A stretch of 64,000 bases of DNA. Source: Laccaria trichodermophora. Taxonomy: Eukaryota > Basidiomycota > Agaricomycetes > Agaricales > Hydnangiaceae. The translations under genes and the position numbers were made by a program. The notes under the pieces are model-generated. The model was not told the DNA's origin. It did no database searches and saw only the letters and a list, made by a program, of their open reading frames with translations. The stretch's first letter is position 1. Each line of letters opens with the position of its first letter. Shown in pieces: positions 33,218 through 46,171 of the stretch. The DNA lies in contig JACTVC010000001.1 of assembly GCA_018417955.1 (NCBI GenBank), positions 3,906,001 through 3,970,000 of the forward strand. The letters run 5' to 3'.

Positions 33218-34941
33218 TCAGCAATTCTCAACAAGAAGCTTCAAAGCCGCCTCCTCATCAAGCCCATCATTCATCTTCTCCTTCAACGTCTATCCAACAG
33301 AAACGGTCCACAACAATCAGTCCTCTTAAGCAGAAAAATCAACGCAGAACTTATTAACATTCAAATACCCCGTAACAAACGCCTCTCCAAACGCCTCCCC
33401 AAGCACCGCATCACCCCTAAACGCCTCCCGTGCCGCCTCCCAATTCAACGACAACCTCTCCGTAATCCCACACCTCGGCCTCTCCTCCTCCCCCATCTCC
33501 GCCGCCGTCTTCCCAACTTCTCCATGGGCACTACAATCCCTCACCTCAAGTGCCCTATTGATCTTCACACCATCCTCCACGCCAGCCGCACAAGCCACGC
33601 GAACGCCAAATACGGATTCGACGTCCCATCTACGCATTTCACTTCAAAGTTCCGGGAAGCAGGAGAGGTGGCGTTACACAGCCTTATTGGAGCTTCGCGG
33701 TTATCGGTCCCCCAACAGACGTAGGTGCCCCCTGACCAGGCACCGTCGACCATGCGTTTGTGGGAGGCACTGAGGGGGAGTGTGAGGATTGATAGGGAGG
33801 GGAGGTGGGCGAGGAGCCCGGCTAGGAAGGAGGCTTCGAGGGATGTTAAGTTTGGTGAGGTGGTCGAAGGGGAGGGTGGTGAGGAGGAGTGAATGGATAT
33901 GTGTGTGTGCGCTGCGCTTCCGCCTGTGTTCGTGATTAGCTAGTTAGATAGTGGAAAGGTAGAGAGGAAGAGAGACGTACAGCTATCCATATAAACCCTT
34001 GGAGCGAACGTAGCCCTCAACCCATGTTTACTGGCAACATTGTAAATCGTCTCCCTTGTATGCGCGTCAGCTGCCTGAAGTGGTCCCAACGGCCCCGTGA
34101 CAACTTCATATTGTCCTGGGGCAGCTTCTGCATGACACATCTGCAGTTCTATCCCAGCGGCATTCAAGGCATCAGCGATTTCCTCCAAGACCTTGGCTTC
34201 GACGGAGCCGGAGGGTAGAGCGGCGGAGTTGGACCATCCGTGGTTATTCACTTTTTTAGGGTTCGATTGTTTAAGAAGGATGAATTCGGATTCGGGCCCC
34301 ATGAGGAAGGAGAGGTTTAGTTCATTTTTGGCTTTTCTAGAGGGGATGTTAGCGGAAGAAGAAAGGGTGGTGAGGAAGAGGAAGAGGAATGTACGCACTC
34401 GACGACTCGACAAAGGATCGTACGTGGACAAAGATCGACGTCGTATGTGTCATCCATTCCGTCCTGGAAGCGGCGTTTTCTCCTGGAACCAACCCATAAC
34501 CACTGCATGACGAGGCTGGTACCCACTCACTCGGAATGAGGAGAGGTCAAGGACGTAGAGGTATTCTCCTATAGGGCTTTCCAATTGCAAGAACGTAAGA
34601 CTACGAATTCTCAAACAGAAAGAGAAGACGGGAAACACTTACCTGAATCCATCAGCCACCGACAGAAAGACGAGACCTAACGCGCATTTGGTGATCGAAA
34701 TGCCTGGGCGCGCCGATGAATGGAGGAGTTTCGTAAAATACGCTCTAGTGACGACGCGATATCTGATGTTGTTAATAAGGTCGACCCATTGAATGCGGAT
34801 GAAGTCGTAGTCAATCGCTTGAGGCACGTTTTTCCTGATGATATCCCTTTCGTCTGACGGATAAAGTTGAGGACTGGTGAAGGGAGTGTAGACGACGCCT
34901 ATCCGCTCTGGTGGTGGTTGTGCAGGTTCTGGTTCGGCCAT
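33218..34941 (-). pseudogene. Glutamine-synthetase-like gene (FluG/GS type) with two frameshifts
   Basis: Family role: ATP-dependent ligation of ammonia to glutamate, or a GS-like ligase. Exons on the minus strand are about 34643-34941 (start MAEPEPAQPPPER), 34399-34576, 33981-34336, 33344-33923 and 33218-33289, joined by 54-66 bp introns. Visible GS features are IGEYLYVLDLSSFRV, VDLCPRTIL, the metal-site MGPESEF and HAEAAPGQYE, CGSAAHTHIS, MVDGAWSGG and DNREAPIR. The N-terminal beta-grasp and C-terminal catalytic parts are both present, about 490 residues in all. A one-base shift breaks the frame at about 34450 (after LPGRNG) and another at about 33598 (after NPYLAFA). No GT-AG intron repairs either. 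It is a recent pseudogene, or the sequence has two errors. Confidence 0.75.
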
Positions 34942-37113
34942 GGGTACTAGTGATTCAGATGAGTAGAAGTAGAAAATTAACGTTGGAATGGGCGGTGTTT
35001 GGCACACAACTCTTCTCGAACTGGCCTATTTATCAATCACCATCTGCTAAGCCACTTCTGGCAAGTATTCAGATAGAATGCGGGTATAATGGCTCATTTG
35101 TCGCCTGAAGGAGCGGAAGAACCGCTTAAAATGATAATAAGAGCGTCTTCGAATCGGTGGCGGTTAGTATGCTGCAGGCGATGAGCAGAAGAAGAACAAG
35201 GAGGGATGGAGGAAACGCACCAATATATTAAGCCCATGTATACAGCAGCTCTTGAAGAAATTCATGATCAGCATTAAGTCTGTTCGGTGCTCAATGGGAC
35301 CTTGGAGAAGGGTTCAATTTTTTCCATCGTGGGTGCTGGTCGATGCGTGTGATGGGCAGAGTCAAGATCAATCATCATAACCTGATCATGACCATCACTC
35401 TCCCAGCTAGGGTGCTCACATTCTCTGCTCTACGTGCGCGTGAGGGCCCATCATCTGGCCCTTCGCACAGTTTCTGGGAGGGTAAGGCGTTGTCAAGCCA
35501 CCGCCTCGATACCATGCCACCTAATGAGTACGTACTCATTCCTCCTGCTAGCATTAATATTCTCATCAACATTTCGTCAGTTTACAGTGTTTTGTCTGCC
35601 ACACGCTTCCCGGCACTCTTCCTCCCCCTCTGCTGCGTCCTCATCGTTCTTCAATGAAGGCAATAAACACAATTTCCTCCAAGGCAGCTTACAGGCCGCT
35701 ATCGAATGCACGTGGCTCAGATTTCTGGATGATCTTGATGGATCGATGAACAACGGTAAGGAATATCGTCTAATTCAATTCCGTTCTTCCACTCATTCAC
35801 ACATTATCTAGCACCAAGGACTGTGTATCGCAATCCGCTCAAGGGCGCCCATTTCCACTTTTCCTGAGAGGTTCTTTACCGCTACTTCAACGCAGGTAAG
35901 GATCATCTAGACTCTTCGTCGACTTTCATCTAACCCTCCTCACAGTTAAAGCCTTTTCGGGAGGTGAGGGCCAACTTTTCACGCCTCCCACTAGCAAGAT
36001 TAAAAAAGGGAGACTCCGTTCAAAGATCTTCACCCAGCAAGCCTCACAATCCTGTGTACTGATGTGGCAGATGACCATGGATAGGAGTGTTCGCCGGATA
36101 CTTAGAGGATGTAGGTTCGTTCAATGTCAAAGCTTCAGCCGTTGCTGATGTGCCCTTAGGTCGGCAGAATTCAGGTTGGCTCGATGGTACCGTTCGGCGG
36201 GGCTATGATCTCGAATCTACCACGGGGTTGTTCGGAGACTGGGCATCTCAGTCTTCCATTCAGCTCGTTGGCACGCCACGTATATGGGGCCAGGCTGTGT
36301 TAGCCCAATTGATTTGGTTTGGTAAGTGAGATCTCATTATTTTCTCTCACTAGTCCGATCTAGCTACAATTCCTCAAACCTATAGTGTGCTTCTTATAAA
36401 CAGACGACCGCGAGGTGACGCGTGACGCCTCGGATTGACGATGCTTGGGTCGGCGGTGGAACGGTGAATGTCGGACACTTCGCATCCGAGAGACGGGACG
36501 GAGGAGGATCGTACGGGTGACATACGATCAAGGAGGTCAACTTCCCGCGGATGTTGGACGTCGTCATGGGGCAGGGATTGCTGCGTGGGGTTGAATCAGA
36601 CGAGACGGCCGCAGCTGGGTTTCGTCTGCGTTGTGGAGCACTGTGGCTTCTCAGCAACGACGTGCTGCAGCGTGGTTTGGCTTCACCATAGGCCATACGT
36701 CTGGTGCTGTGGAAGGCTGTGGTCGGCTACCGAGTTCGGTAGTCTCGAGTTCCTGTGGGTGGGGACAATGGGACAACGAAAAGGAAGTGTTAGTTCGAGT
36801 TGAGTGAGGTGTGAATTTGGTGGTCGCGTTACTGGGAGGATTGCATTGTGCAGTGCTTTTGGGGGAGCAACTGGCCTTCAGTAGTAAGAGCGGTTAAGAA
36901 ATCGTAGGAAGGGGACCTAGCTAGACCCATAATCCTGTCGCAGTCTTTGGTACAGAAGACGTTAGAATATTTTGTCGAGTCGTGGGCACATGACTACAAC
37001 ACCCTCAAGGCAATTGTCATTGGCGTTTGATTGACGCCCTAACATTCTTGTTATCAACCACCATCATCATAAACGCGACTATCGGTACCAACGACACCAG
37101 CGACACCAACAAT
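34942..37113. other. Region without a recognised gene
   Basis: Plus-strand frames at 35434-35811 and 36087-36329 (the latter ends in SIQLVGTPRIWGQAVLAQL) could be exons of one gene, since several GT...AG pairs of about 50-60 bp lie between 35756 and 36120. I cannot assemble an uninterrupted product or recognise a domain. 36400-37110 shows only overlapping frames with no clear coding strand. Confidence 0.35.
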
Positions 37114-40100
37114 ATGAATACTACTGGGTTGAATCCCGCGGGAAACGACCTTCTGCAAGTGATCGGCGGCGGCGGGCTTTCTGCACTCGAGGTTGTCGCT
37201 GCGTCTGGCGACACCTTTCCGCCTCTGAAGGCGGCTGTCGTTGAGGTATTAGCCATCATTGGGATTGTCAAGGTGTGTGTTCTTACTTCAATCATTCTGT
37301 CACCTCTCCCTATGCTACAGCATTAGAAATTCAAGACCAATAAGCAAGATTGGTTTGCTTTTTCTGAGAGTCTCATCGAGAAGGTCAAAAAAATTGTTGA
37401 GGTCACCTATCAATGCAATGAAAGTCACATCCTGTTGACTTTTCAACACAGTTTTGAGAATCTGAAAGGGTGTGTGATTTTATCTTGTAATCTGCCTGGA
37501 TTGAAGTTGTGCATCAGGATTTTGGACCATTTGAAAGAAGACGTGATGAAGATACAAAGACAGAAGGGATTTCCCACTTTCAAAAAAGATCAAGAACATA
37601 TTGCCAGTTTGCAGGGTGAATTAAATGCACTTGTGAGCATGTTTCACATATGTCAATTGTTCTTTGTCATCTCATTCATTTGATCATGTAGCCCAACTTT
37701 CAGGTTGAGGGAAGTTCACAAAAAGCAAGTAAGTCAAGTTATAAATATTTAACTTGTTAATGTTTCTCAACTTGTGCAGATGTCATGAGGGATGTTTGGG
37801 AAGGTCTGATAATGACTGAGCCCAATGAAGATGATATGTCTATTGAGAGAAGAAATGTTGGTGAAAGGCCCACAATTACAGTAAATGGTATGCACAAACT
37901 TGCTTTCTGATAATGTTTCTTTGATAACTTTTTCTTCTTTTGAAGTACCTCAGGCAAATATGTTTACTCAGGCACATGATTTTCAAATCAATGATGGTGT
38001 CTTCAATAATATTGTAAGTAATCAGTTTGTTCAAAGTGCACCTTTCTTGAGACCATATATATACTACAGATCAATATGAATGACAATGGAGAACTTGAGG
38101 CCAAGATAGCAGATATAGTAGAGCAGTCAAATGTAAGTTATAAAATGGGTAAAATCTATCTTTAGCTTATATCATGAATCAACAATCTAGGTACAAAGAT
38201 GGCTGCAAGAGCTCAAGGCTCCATCACATGGCAAAGTAAGAGACAGGTGTATGCCTGGGACCCGGGAGGATGTGCTGAGTCTTATTAACACATGGCTTAA
38301 TGATCTGAATGAGCCCAATATTTTCTGGCTTTCTGGCAGTCCTGGCTCTGGAAAGACAACAATTGCTTCAACTGTGGTTGCTGATTTTGACTGTTTCTCT
38401 GGGAAATTCTTTTTCCGTCGTGATGAGGCTGAGCTTCAGGATCCAGACAACTTATGGAGACGTATTGCTTTGGACCTTTCTTTGGGATCTAGTGATTTCA
38501 GAAAGTCTATCAGTCAGGCACTGGAGACTCAGAAAGCTAACATCAGAGGCCTTGATATTTCTATGCAATTTGAGCATCTTATTGTCAAGCCTTTACAACA
38601 AGTTTTTGGGGCCACTGTGGAGCCTCTTCTTGTTGTTGTTGATGCTCTTGATGAATGTTATTCATATGAAAAACTGTTGCCTTCATTGGTATCCTGGTCT
38701 CACCTCTCTAAATCTTTGAAACTCCTCATTACAAGCCGCCATTATCTTAAGATTCAGAGTAGACTAAGATCTGTCAGTGTTTATCATAACCTGAGTACTG
38801 GACATGAGGTCTCTGCTCAGACTTATGATGACCTTGAAAAATACTTTGTTGCAAGGTTCTCTGAGGCAAATTGGTTGCCTCCAAAGTGGCCTGGTCCAGA
38901 AAAAATATCATTTCTTGTGAGAAAAGCTGCTGGACTATTTGTCTGGGCTAAATCTGCAATGGATTTTATCTTGTTTGATGGAGGTGATCCTGAAGAGAGG
39001 CTAAATATCATTTCTGCTCATTCTGGAGAAGGAATTGATGTTGTTGACATCCTATATCATCAGATTATTTCTGGTGCTTTGCAAGGGCTCAGAAAACCAG
39101 AGAAAACAAGTTTAAAGTTGGTTCTAGGTTCAATAATCATTGCGAAGAATCCACTTCGTATCAAAGATCTAGCTGAGCTTCTGGAAGTGAAAGATGTGTT
39201 GCTAAATTCAATGATGGGTCAACTCAGCCCAATTTTATCCATCAGTGATACAGGTTATTTACATATTTGCCACCAGTCAGTGGCAGATTTTCTCCTTGAT
39301 TTTGAGCGCTCTCAAGATTTGTGGCTTGATCCTCAGTTCTATAGTCTCTGCTTTGCTGGGTCTTGTTTGAAACTTCTGAATGCAAAACTAAGGTTCAACT
39401 TGTTTGATCTAAAAACATCCTATATTTTGAATGAAAACATACCAGAGCTCAATGACCACCTTAAGAGTGTCAAATCTACAGCCTTAGACCATGCAAGCTA
39501 CTTCTGGGCCAGCTATCTGCAGGAGGATTGTGATAAAACACTACAGCTGAAAGTTCAAGAAGCATTGGAGACATTTTTGATGGTCCATCTTTTACACTGG
39601 CTAGAAGTTATGAGCTTGATGGGAACTGTAAACCATGCTGCTCAACTATTATTGTCAGCTGCAAATTGGAGCAAGGTGAGTAAAGTTATGTATAATGTAC
39701 TATGATACTGACATGAAAATAATGTAGGTTTCAAAACCTAGCTTATCAGACTTTGCAAAAGATGCAAATAGATTTGTCATGGAATTTTTGGAACCAATAT
39801 CTGATGCAGCACCACATATTTATTTGTCAGCACTGCCATTTGCTCCACAAAGTTCAAAGATCTCTTTGCATTTTCTGAAGTTATTTCAGAAGACATTGAC
39901 TGTGAAGATTGGTCAAAGGGAACATTGGTCAGAGAAATGTTTCCTCAGACTTGTAGGCCATGATTATTGGGTCACTTCAGTTGCATTTTCTCCTGATGGC
40001 AGGCACATTGTCTCTGGATCTCATGACAAGACAGTCAGAATGTGGGATGCTCAAACAGGTCAGAGTGTCATGGATCCTCTCAAAGGCCATAATGATGTTA

Positions 40101-42085
40101 CTTCCATTGCATTTTCTCCTGATGGCAGGCACATTGTCTCTGGAGCTGATGACAAGACAATCAGAGTGTGGGATGCTCAAACAGGTCAGAGTGTCATGGA
40201 TCCTCTCAAAGGCCATAATGATGATGTTACTTCTGTTGCATTTTCTCCTGATGGCAGGCACATTGTCTCTGGATCTGGTGACAAGACAGTCAGAGTGTGG
40301 GATGCTCAAACAGGTCAGAGTGTCATGGAACCTCTCAAAGGCCATGATGAGTGGGTTACTTCAGTTGCATTTTCTCCTGATGGCAGGCACATTGTTTCTG
40401 GATCTCATGACAAGACAGTCAGAGTGTGGGATGCTCAAACAGGCCAGAGTGTCATGGAACCTCTCAAAGGCCATGATCAGTGGGTAAATTCAGTTGCATT
40501 TTCTCCTGATGGCAGGTGCATTGTATCTGGATCTCATGACAAGACAGTCAGAGTGTGGGATGCTCAAACAGGTCGGAGTGTCATGGATCCTCTCAAAGGC
40601 CATGATGATTATGTTACTTCAGTTGCATTTTCTCCTGATGGCAGGCACATTGTCTCTGGATCTTGTGACAAGACAGTCAGAGTGTGGGATGCTCAAAAAG
40701 GTCAGAGTGTCATGGATTCTCTCAAAGGCCATGATTCTTGGGTTAATTCTGTTGCATTTTCTCCTGATGGCAGGCACATTGTCTCTGGATCTGATGACAA
40801 GACAGTCAGAGTCTGGGATGCTCAAACAGGCCAGAGTGTCATGGATCTTCTCAAAGGCCATGATTCTTGGGTTAATTCTGTTGCATTTTCTCCTGACGGC
40901 AGGTACATTGTCTCTGGATCTCATGACAAGACAGTCAAAGTGTGGGATGCTCAAACAGGTCAGAGTGTCATGGAACCTCTCAAAGGCCATGATGAGTGGG
41001 TTACTTCAGTTGCATTTTCTCCTGATGGCAGACACATTGTCTCTGGATCTGATGACAAGACAGTCAGAGTCTGGGATGCTCAAACAGGTCAGAGTGTTAT
41101 GGAACCTCTCAAAGGCCATGATGAGTGGGTTACTTCAGTTGCATTTTCTCCAGATGGCAGGCACATTGTCTCTGGATCTGGTGACAAGACAGTCAGAGTG
41201 TGGGATGCTCAAACAGGTCAGAGTGCCATGGATCCTCTCAAAGATCATGATGAGTGGGTTACTTCAGTTGCATTTTCTCCTGATGGCAGGCACATTGTCT
41301 CTGGATCTCATGACAAAACAGTCAGAGTGTGGGATGCTCAAACAGGTCAGAGTGTCATGGAACCTCTCAAAGGCCATGATGAGTGGGTTACTTCAGTTGC
41401 ATTTTCTCCTGATGGCAGGCACATTGTTTCTGGATCTCATGACAAGACAGTCAGAGTGTGGGATGCTCAAACAGGTCAGAGTGTTATGGAACCTCTCAAA
41501 GGCCATGATTCTTGGGTTAATTCAGTTGCATTTTCTCCTGATGGCAGGTGCATTGTCTCTGGATCTCATGACAAGACAGTCAGAGTGTGGGATGCTCAAA
41601 CAGGTCAGAGTGTCACAGATCCTCTCAAAGGACATCATGATAGGGTTGCTTCAGTTGCATTCTCTCCCAATGGCAGGCACATTGTCTCTGGATCTTGTGA
41701 CAAGACAGTCAGAGTGTGGGATGCTCAAACAGGTCAGAGTGTCATGGATCCTCTTAAAGGCCATCATAGTGATGTTACTTCAGTTGCATTTTCTCCTCAT
41801 GGCAGGCACATCATTTCTGGATCTGATGACAAGACAGTCAGAGTGTGGGATGCTTGTGACTCCTATGATACACCACTGTTAAAATTCTGCCATCATGATC
41901 AAAATTGGATCATGCTCCCAGATAATGCACATCTCCTCTGGCTGCCAGACCAAAATAAATCTGGTTTGTTCTGGCCAAGGACAACTACTGTGATTGGTGC
42001 CATTCCAACCTCACTTTGGTTTAACAACTTTGTTCATGGCATAAACTGGAGCCAGTGTTTTTCTTCATTATGTGATCCCATTTAA
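37114..42085 (+). CDS. NACHT-WD40 NLR (HET-E/NWD-like STAND protein)
   Basis: Predicted cytosolic non-self-recognition receptor of 1,527 residues. Eight exons join in frame: 37114-37272, 37327-37632, 37692-37728, 37780-37887, 37946-38013, 38070-38132, 38191-39675, 39728-42085. The N-terminal ~190 residues are helical (GLSALEVVAASGDTFPPLK), a domain common in mushroom NLRs. A short segment, AHDFQINDGVFNNI, precedes NACHT. The NACHT domain has Walker A GSPGSGKTT, Walker B-like LLVVVDALDE, and LLITSRH. After a winged-helix-like linker come 15 WD40 repeats of 43 residues from about 39953. Repeats 1-14 are nearly identical apart from a few variable columns; the last is degenerate. A unique ~70-residue tail follows. 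I chose 37114 because it is the first ATG in the frame of the conserved helical domain. Confidence 0.92.
39953..41875 (+). repeat. Array of 15 WD40-encoding repeats of about 129 bp
   Basis: Unit: SVAFSPDGRHIVSGSxDKTVRVWDAQTG plus a QSVMDPLKGHDxW-type linker. Units are almost identical at the DNA level, which points to recent amplification or gene conversion. The array is nearly free of CpG; by eye I find only a handful, for example near 40570 and 40896. Confidence 0.9.
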
Positions 42086-43757
42086 GAAGGAATTGGACCT
42101 GTTGATTCCACTGTCAGATCAAATTGAAATTTACGTCTTTTGTGTTATTTCATTTATCAACCTATTTTATTTTCCACTTATATATATACCTTCTTTATTT
42201 ATTATATGACATATAATGAGTCTTCTGAGTGTATGTTTCTTTACTACATTCTTGAATTTAACTGATTACTTCTATTTTGATGCCCTCAGCAATGTTCAAG
42301 CTTGAATGCTTGGGTTCCCATCATACCCCATTACAATACCCACTGTGCATCTGCACAAAAACAATTTTTAAACCCTATATTCCACCTGCCCATTAATCCA
42401 TCCCCCATAACATTTCCATGTTTATATAATTAGAATCACCTCTGAGTTATAATGCATTCAATGTGTTAGTTTACTGGTCAAAATCATATGAACCTTCAGT
42501 GCTCCAAGCTCTAGCACAATGTAGGATGGGATGAAGGTAAACCTCACCATTGCAGCAGCAACAGAGGTGGGACCTCAAATATGTTGTTCAGGTTGCCCCA
42601 GGACATCCTGTGATGCCTTGTGACACCCTGGGAAAAAGCTTACAAATGTGCTTGTCCCAGGAAAAAGGTGATTTTCCTGATGAATCCTACCATCTGGACT
42701 CCAGAATCCACTTTTAATCCCTCAATCCCTCTATCAAAATTTCAAGCCAACTCTTTGCCAACCAATCCCACTAGTTCTAGTCTACTACCATCCCACTATT
42801 ACTATTATTGAATATACCCACTTACATCTGACAAAGCCCTGGCCTGGGCCAAAGCCAAGCCAAGCCAGGCCCCTGTTTTGGCTTTTGGCTTGGCTTGTAA
42901 TTTTCACAAGCCTGAGCCACCCAAAGCCAGGCCAAAGCTGGGGCTTTCAGGCCAAGCCTGAGCTGGGACATCACTAATCCCTACACACATTGAGGCTTTA
43001 CTCCTCCCCATCACCACCCTGAAATACACTGCACTTGGAAGTTCTCCTTGAAATGGATAAAGTTATGTATCATGGTGTTATTCTGATAGCTCATCTTTGT
43101 CCCTCAGGTTCCTGGATTCTCCAAACCTTTGGTGTGTAAGAAGATTTTTCATGTGAACATGCACTTGGTGAGCATTGTCAATCAGTTTAGACACCAAACT
43201 ATCCCATTCATTTAAAAAATACATATTGGAAGAGGCATATGTTATGCCAATGCAAAAGTCTAATAGTTGAGGCCACAGAAGATTGTCAGTGTGTAGAATA
43301 CCTGCTATGATCTACTCCTCCTCCTCCTCAGCATCTCTTCAGGAATACACCACTGTGCTTGGAACTTCTCCTTGAAACAGATCAATTTTCATATCAGGGT
43401 CCTATTTGGATATTTTATCCAGTATCAAAGTGCCTGAATTTCTAGGGCTTTCTGTGCCAGAGAATTGCCAGCAGAAAAATGCACACAATGCCACCTCACC
43501 CTTGCATTTTGTATACTGTACTATTTCCTTCAATTCAGCAGTAACATGTCATGTGCCCCTCAAAATCACCAAAATGTAACACTGGTAACACAAATTTTGG
43601 CCACGTGCTGAAATCATCTGAAAATTTGAGAAATAATACATTAAAAATACAAAAAAAAAATCTGGGAGCCCACATTTTACATATAAGCATATGGTCTTGT
43701 AGTTGAGTAAGTTTACATGAGGTTTCAGTGGACTATGTAAACCAGAATGCAAATGTC
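42086..43757. other. AT-rich intergenic and repeat DNA
   Basis: No gene is supported. 42840-42970 is a GGC-TTGGCTT / AAGCCAAGCC low-complexity patch that is largely self-complementary. The remainder contains only short frames. Confidence 0.45.
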
Positions 43758-46171
43758 TCAGATTGGGACCCAAGTCTGATGGCTGCCAGACATCAGCCCA
43801 TGAAATTTGCCATCAATAGCCATTAATTCAGACAGCAGTGGGAAGTAGGCTGTTCTCCTTCCAATCATCTTTGTTGTGGTGCTGCCAGAATCCCTGGTAC
43901 TGCTTATTAGCAACCTTATTCCTCCTTCCATGACCACTACCCTCAGTGACACTTGGTTCTGCTGGTGGACCAAATCCACATTTTTGGCATCTGCAAGCAA
44001 TGTTAGTTTCCCACTTTCATGAGCACCCATGGTTTCAGGTATGTCCTTGGTCAATGCTGTGATTAGTGTGCCCAATGATAAATCACTATCATCAGCATCC
44101 TGGTCTTCAAGCTCCATGTCATGTTCAACATCCTCAGGCAATGTCTCAGTAGCAATGAGCAACTGTGCATCATCAGCCCCACCCATGGTGAGTTCCACCC
44201 AAAATTCCAGGTTTTTGTTCGCCATCTGATGCAGTGCTTCACAAGTTTTAAAGCTAGTCAAGCACATCATTGATGAATTCCACTCACAAATGACACATCC
44301 TTCAAACACCTATGGAAGGTGAGATTTGGGTTTGCTTGAGAAGTGAAGCACATCTTTTTAATAACCTCTTTATTGCTTAGAGCTCAATATGTGTTCCACA
44401 TCCATCGCACACTACAATCATGAAGAACTCTGAGGGTGTCTTTGAGGTCTGGTGTAGAGACTGTCATGGATACATCCAGGTATTATCTGTACCCAATCTG
44501 TGGATTTTGCCACCCACAGATTGGATAAGCCATGGTAGAGATATATCCATGGGATAGTGGCTCACAGCAGCTCTCCATGTATCTTTGTCAGTTCTTTGCC
44601 ATTTTCCACAAAGAAGTATGCATTAGAAAGCTCTTATTTAGGAGAATTTCTTTGTAACAAAATTTACTGTAATGCTTTATGTGAACCTCAGTAGAGGCTC
44701 ATTCTTTAATAATGGTGGAAAATGGAAGGATTAAGCCTCAGTTCCTAAAAATATTACTGGCATCTACATAGAAAGAAAACATCATGATTTGGATATGAAG
44801 TAAGTCTTCAAAATTTGGATAAGCCAGCTATAAAAGTGTTAAATTAAATTATAGAGCTGTTATTAGTGAAATTCCTACTTCATCAAACTCTTCCTATCCC
44901 AAAATTCTTGAAAACATCCCAAATTTTTTGGAAGCAAACATTTTGAATTTATTCTTACTATTAAACCAGTTTTACTCTGTTTTGTCACTCTTTATGCATA
45001 CAATATAAATACTAGTGTAGTCAAGCTACTTACCCCAGTGTTATACATGGCTTGGAAGGTTTGATAAGTATAAGTACTCTATATCTTTGCTTTTTTTTTG
45101 TTTCTGAAATATCACTTCAGGATTTTTTGGTGCTCACTGATTCACAGATGTGTATGGTATGTCTCTATCACTTATCTGTCATATACACATTGTCTTTCTG
45201 GGCTGTTAAATATTTAGTCATGACCAAATTGATCTCTGTACAGCATTGAAGTCAAAGGTGTAACATAGTCTACTCTCTGATGCTTAAATAGTGTGGAAAG
45301 AAAAAATCAGAGTCAAAATTAAAAGAATGACTGAATAATAATTGTATTTCAACAAATTTATGTACAAATTCATCAAACAGTGTTTTTATCTTAGGAAGGA
45401 GTGAGATTGATGAGTTCCACAGGTTGACAAAAGACATTCGTGCATCGGTGTGTGGCAACTGCAGCTCCCACCAAGCTGCCCAAATATCATTAAATACTAT
45501 TAAATATAGTATACAGATCACAAATATTAATGGATTTCCATATATATCCACAGGTCTGGATCTGTGGATAATGGGTATCAACAGCCACAGATAATACCCA
45601 GTTATTACTGATACATGACAGTCTCTAGTCTGGTGTGATATTTCCCTTGTCAAACTAAGTCAAAAGCTTGCTGATAATGGCGTCATGGTATGATTTCCTC
45701 ATTGACAATTTGAATGGCCATTGAATACCAACATCACAGGGCTGGTGAACCCCAGTGCAACCCCCTGGAATGAAATTGACCTTGATGTTCAAGTGGTTGG
45801 TGTGCATCCACACCCAAAAATCTACTGAGCAATGAACCAACCAGACGTCAATCTGTCAGAGGCTTTTTTGTTGCAGTCAAAGAGATAGCTCCAGCTTGAC
45901 TGTTTCAAAATAAGGTGTGAGGATGTTGTTCACAAATGCACACATCATTCCAAGATTTGACCAATAGGCTCTCCCAGTCCTTCGGCAATTTCTGTGCAGC
46001 TTGAGTGGCCTTGTGAAGACTCCACAAAAGGGTGCCATGCAAGAACTTCCAAATGAATGAATGTGATCTGAAAAAAGTCAAACCATCTTTAAATTTATGT
46101 GCGAAGATCTCAGGTTTCATGTAGAGGATTGCAGCAATGATGATGGCTTGGACAGTGATAAGGTTCACCAC
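43758..46171 (-). pseudogene. Decayed pogo/Tigger-like DDE transposase
   Basis: Read right to left on the minus strand, separate frames keep the order of a pogo-like transposase. 46171-45905 has the segment after the DNA-binding domain (FIWKFLHGTLLWSLHKATQA, KLPKDWE). The first catalytic part is missing. 45840-45655 has VNFIPGGCTGVHQPCDVGIQ, a conserved block near the third acidic residue of DDE_1 transposases. 44309-43758 has the C-terminal region (LTSFKTCEALHQM, NLEFWVELT) plus an acidic tail. Stops, shifts and about 1.3 kb of unrelated sequence separate the last two, so it cannot be active. Neighbouring DNA is AT-rich and CpG-poor. Confidence 0.65.

Noticed and set aside
33212..33724. 170-codon plus-strand frame
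   Set aside because: Antisense to the glutamine-synthetase-like exons, which show recognisable motifs.
40494..41882. A 462-codon open frame overlapping the WD40 array in another frame (also 39960-40487 and antisense frames there)
   Set aside because: It is a by-product of a stop-free repeat unit whose length is a multiple of three. The WD40 frame has the domain and joins the NACHT exons.
45270..45653. 127-codon minus-strand frame between transposase remnants
   Set aside because: Hydrophobic AT-rich translation with no match to the transposase order; likely inserted or decayed DNA.
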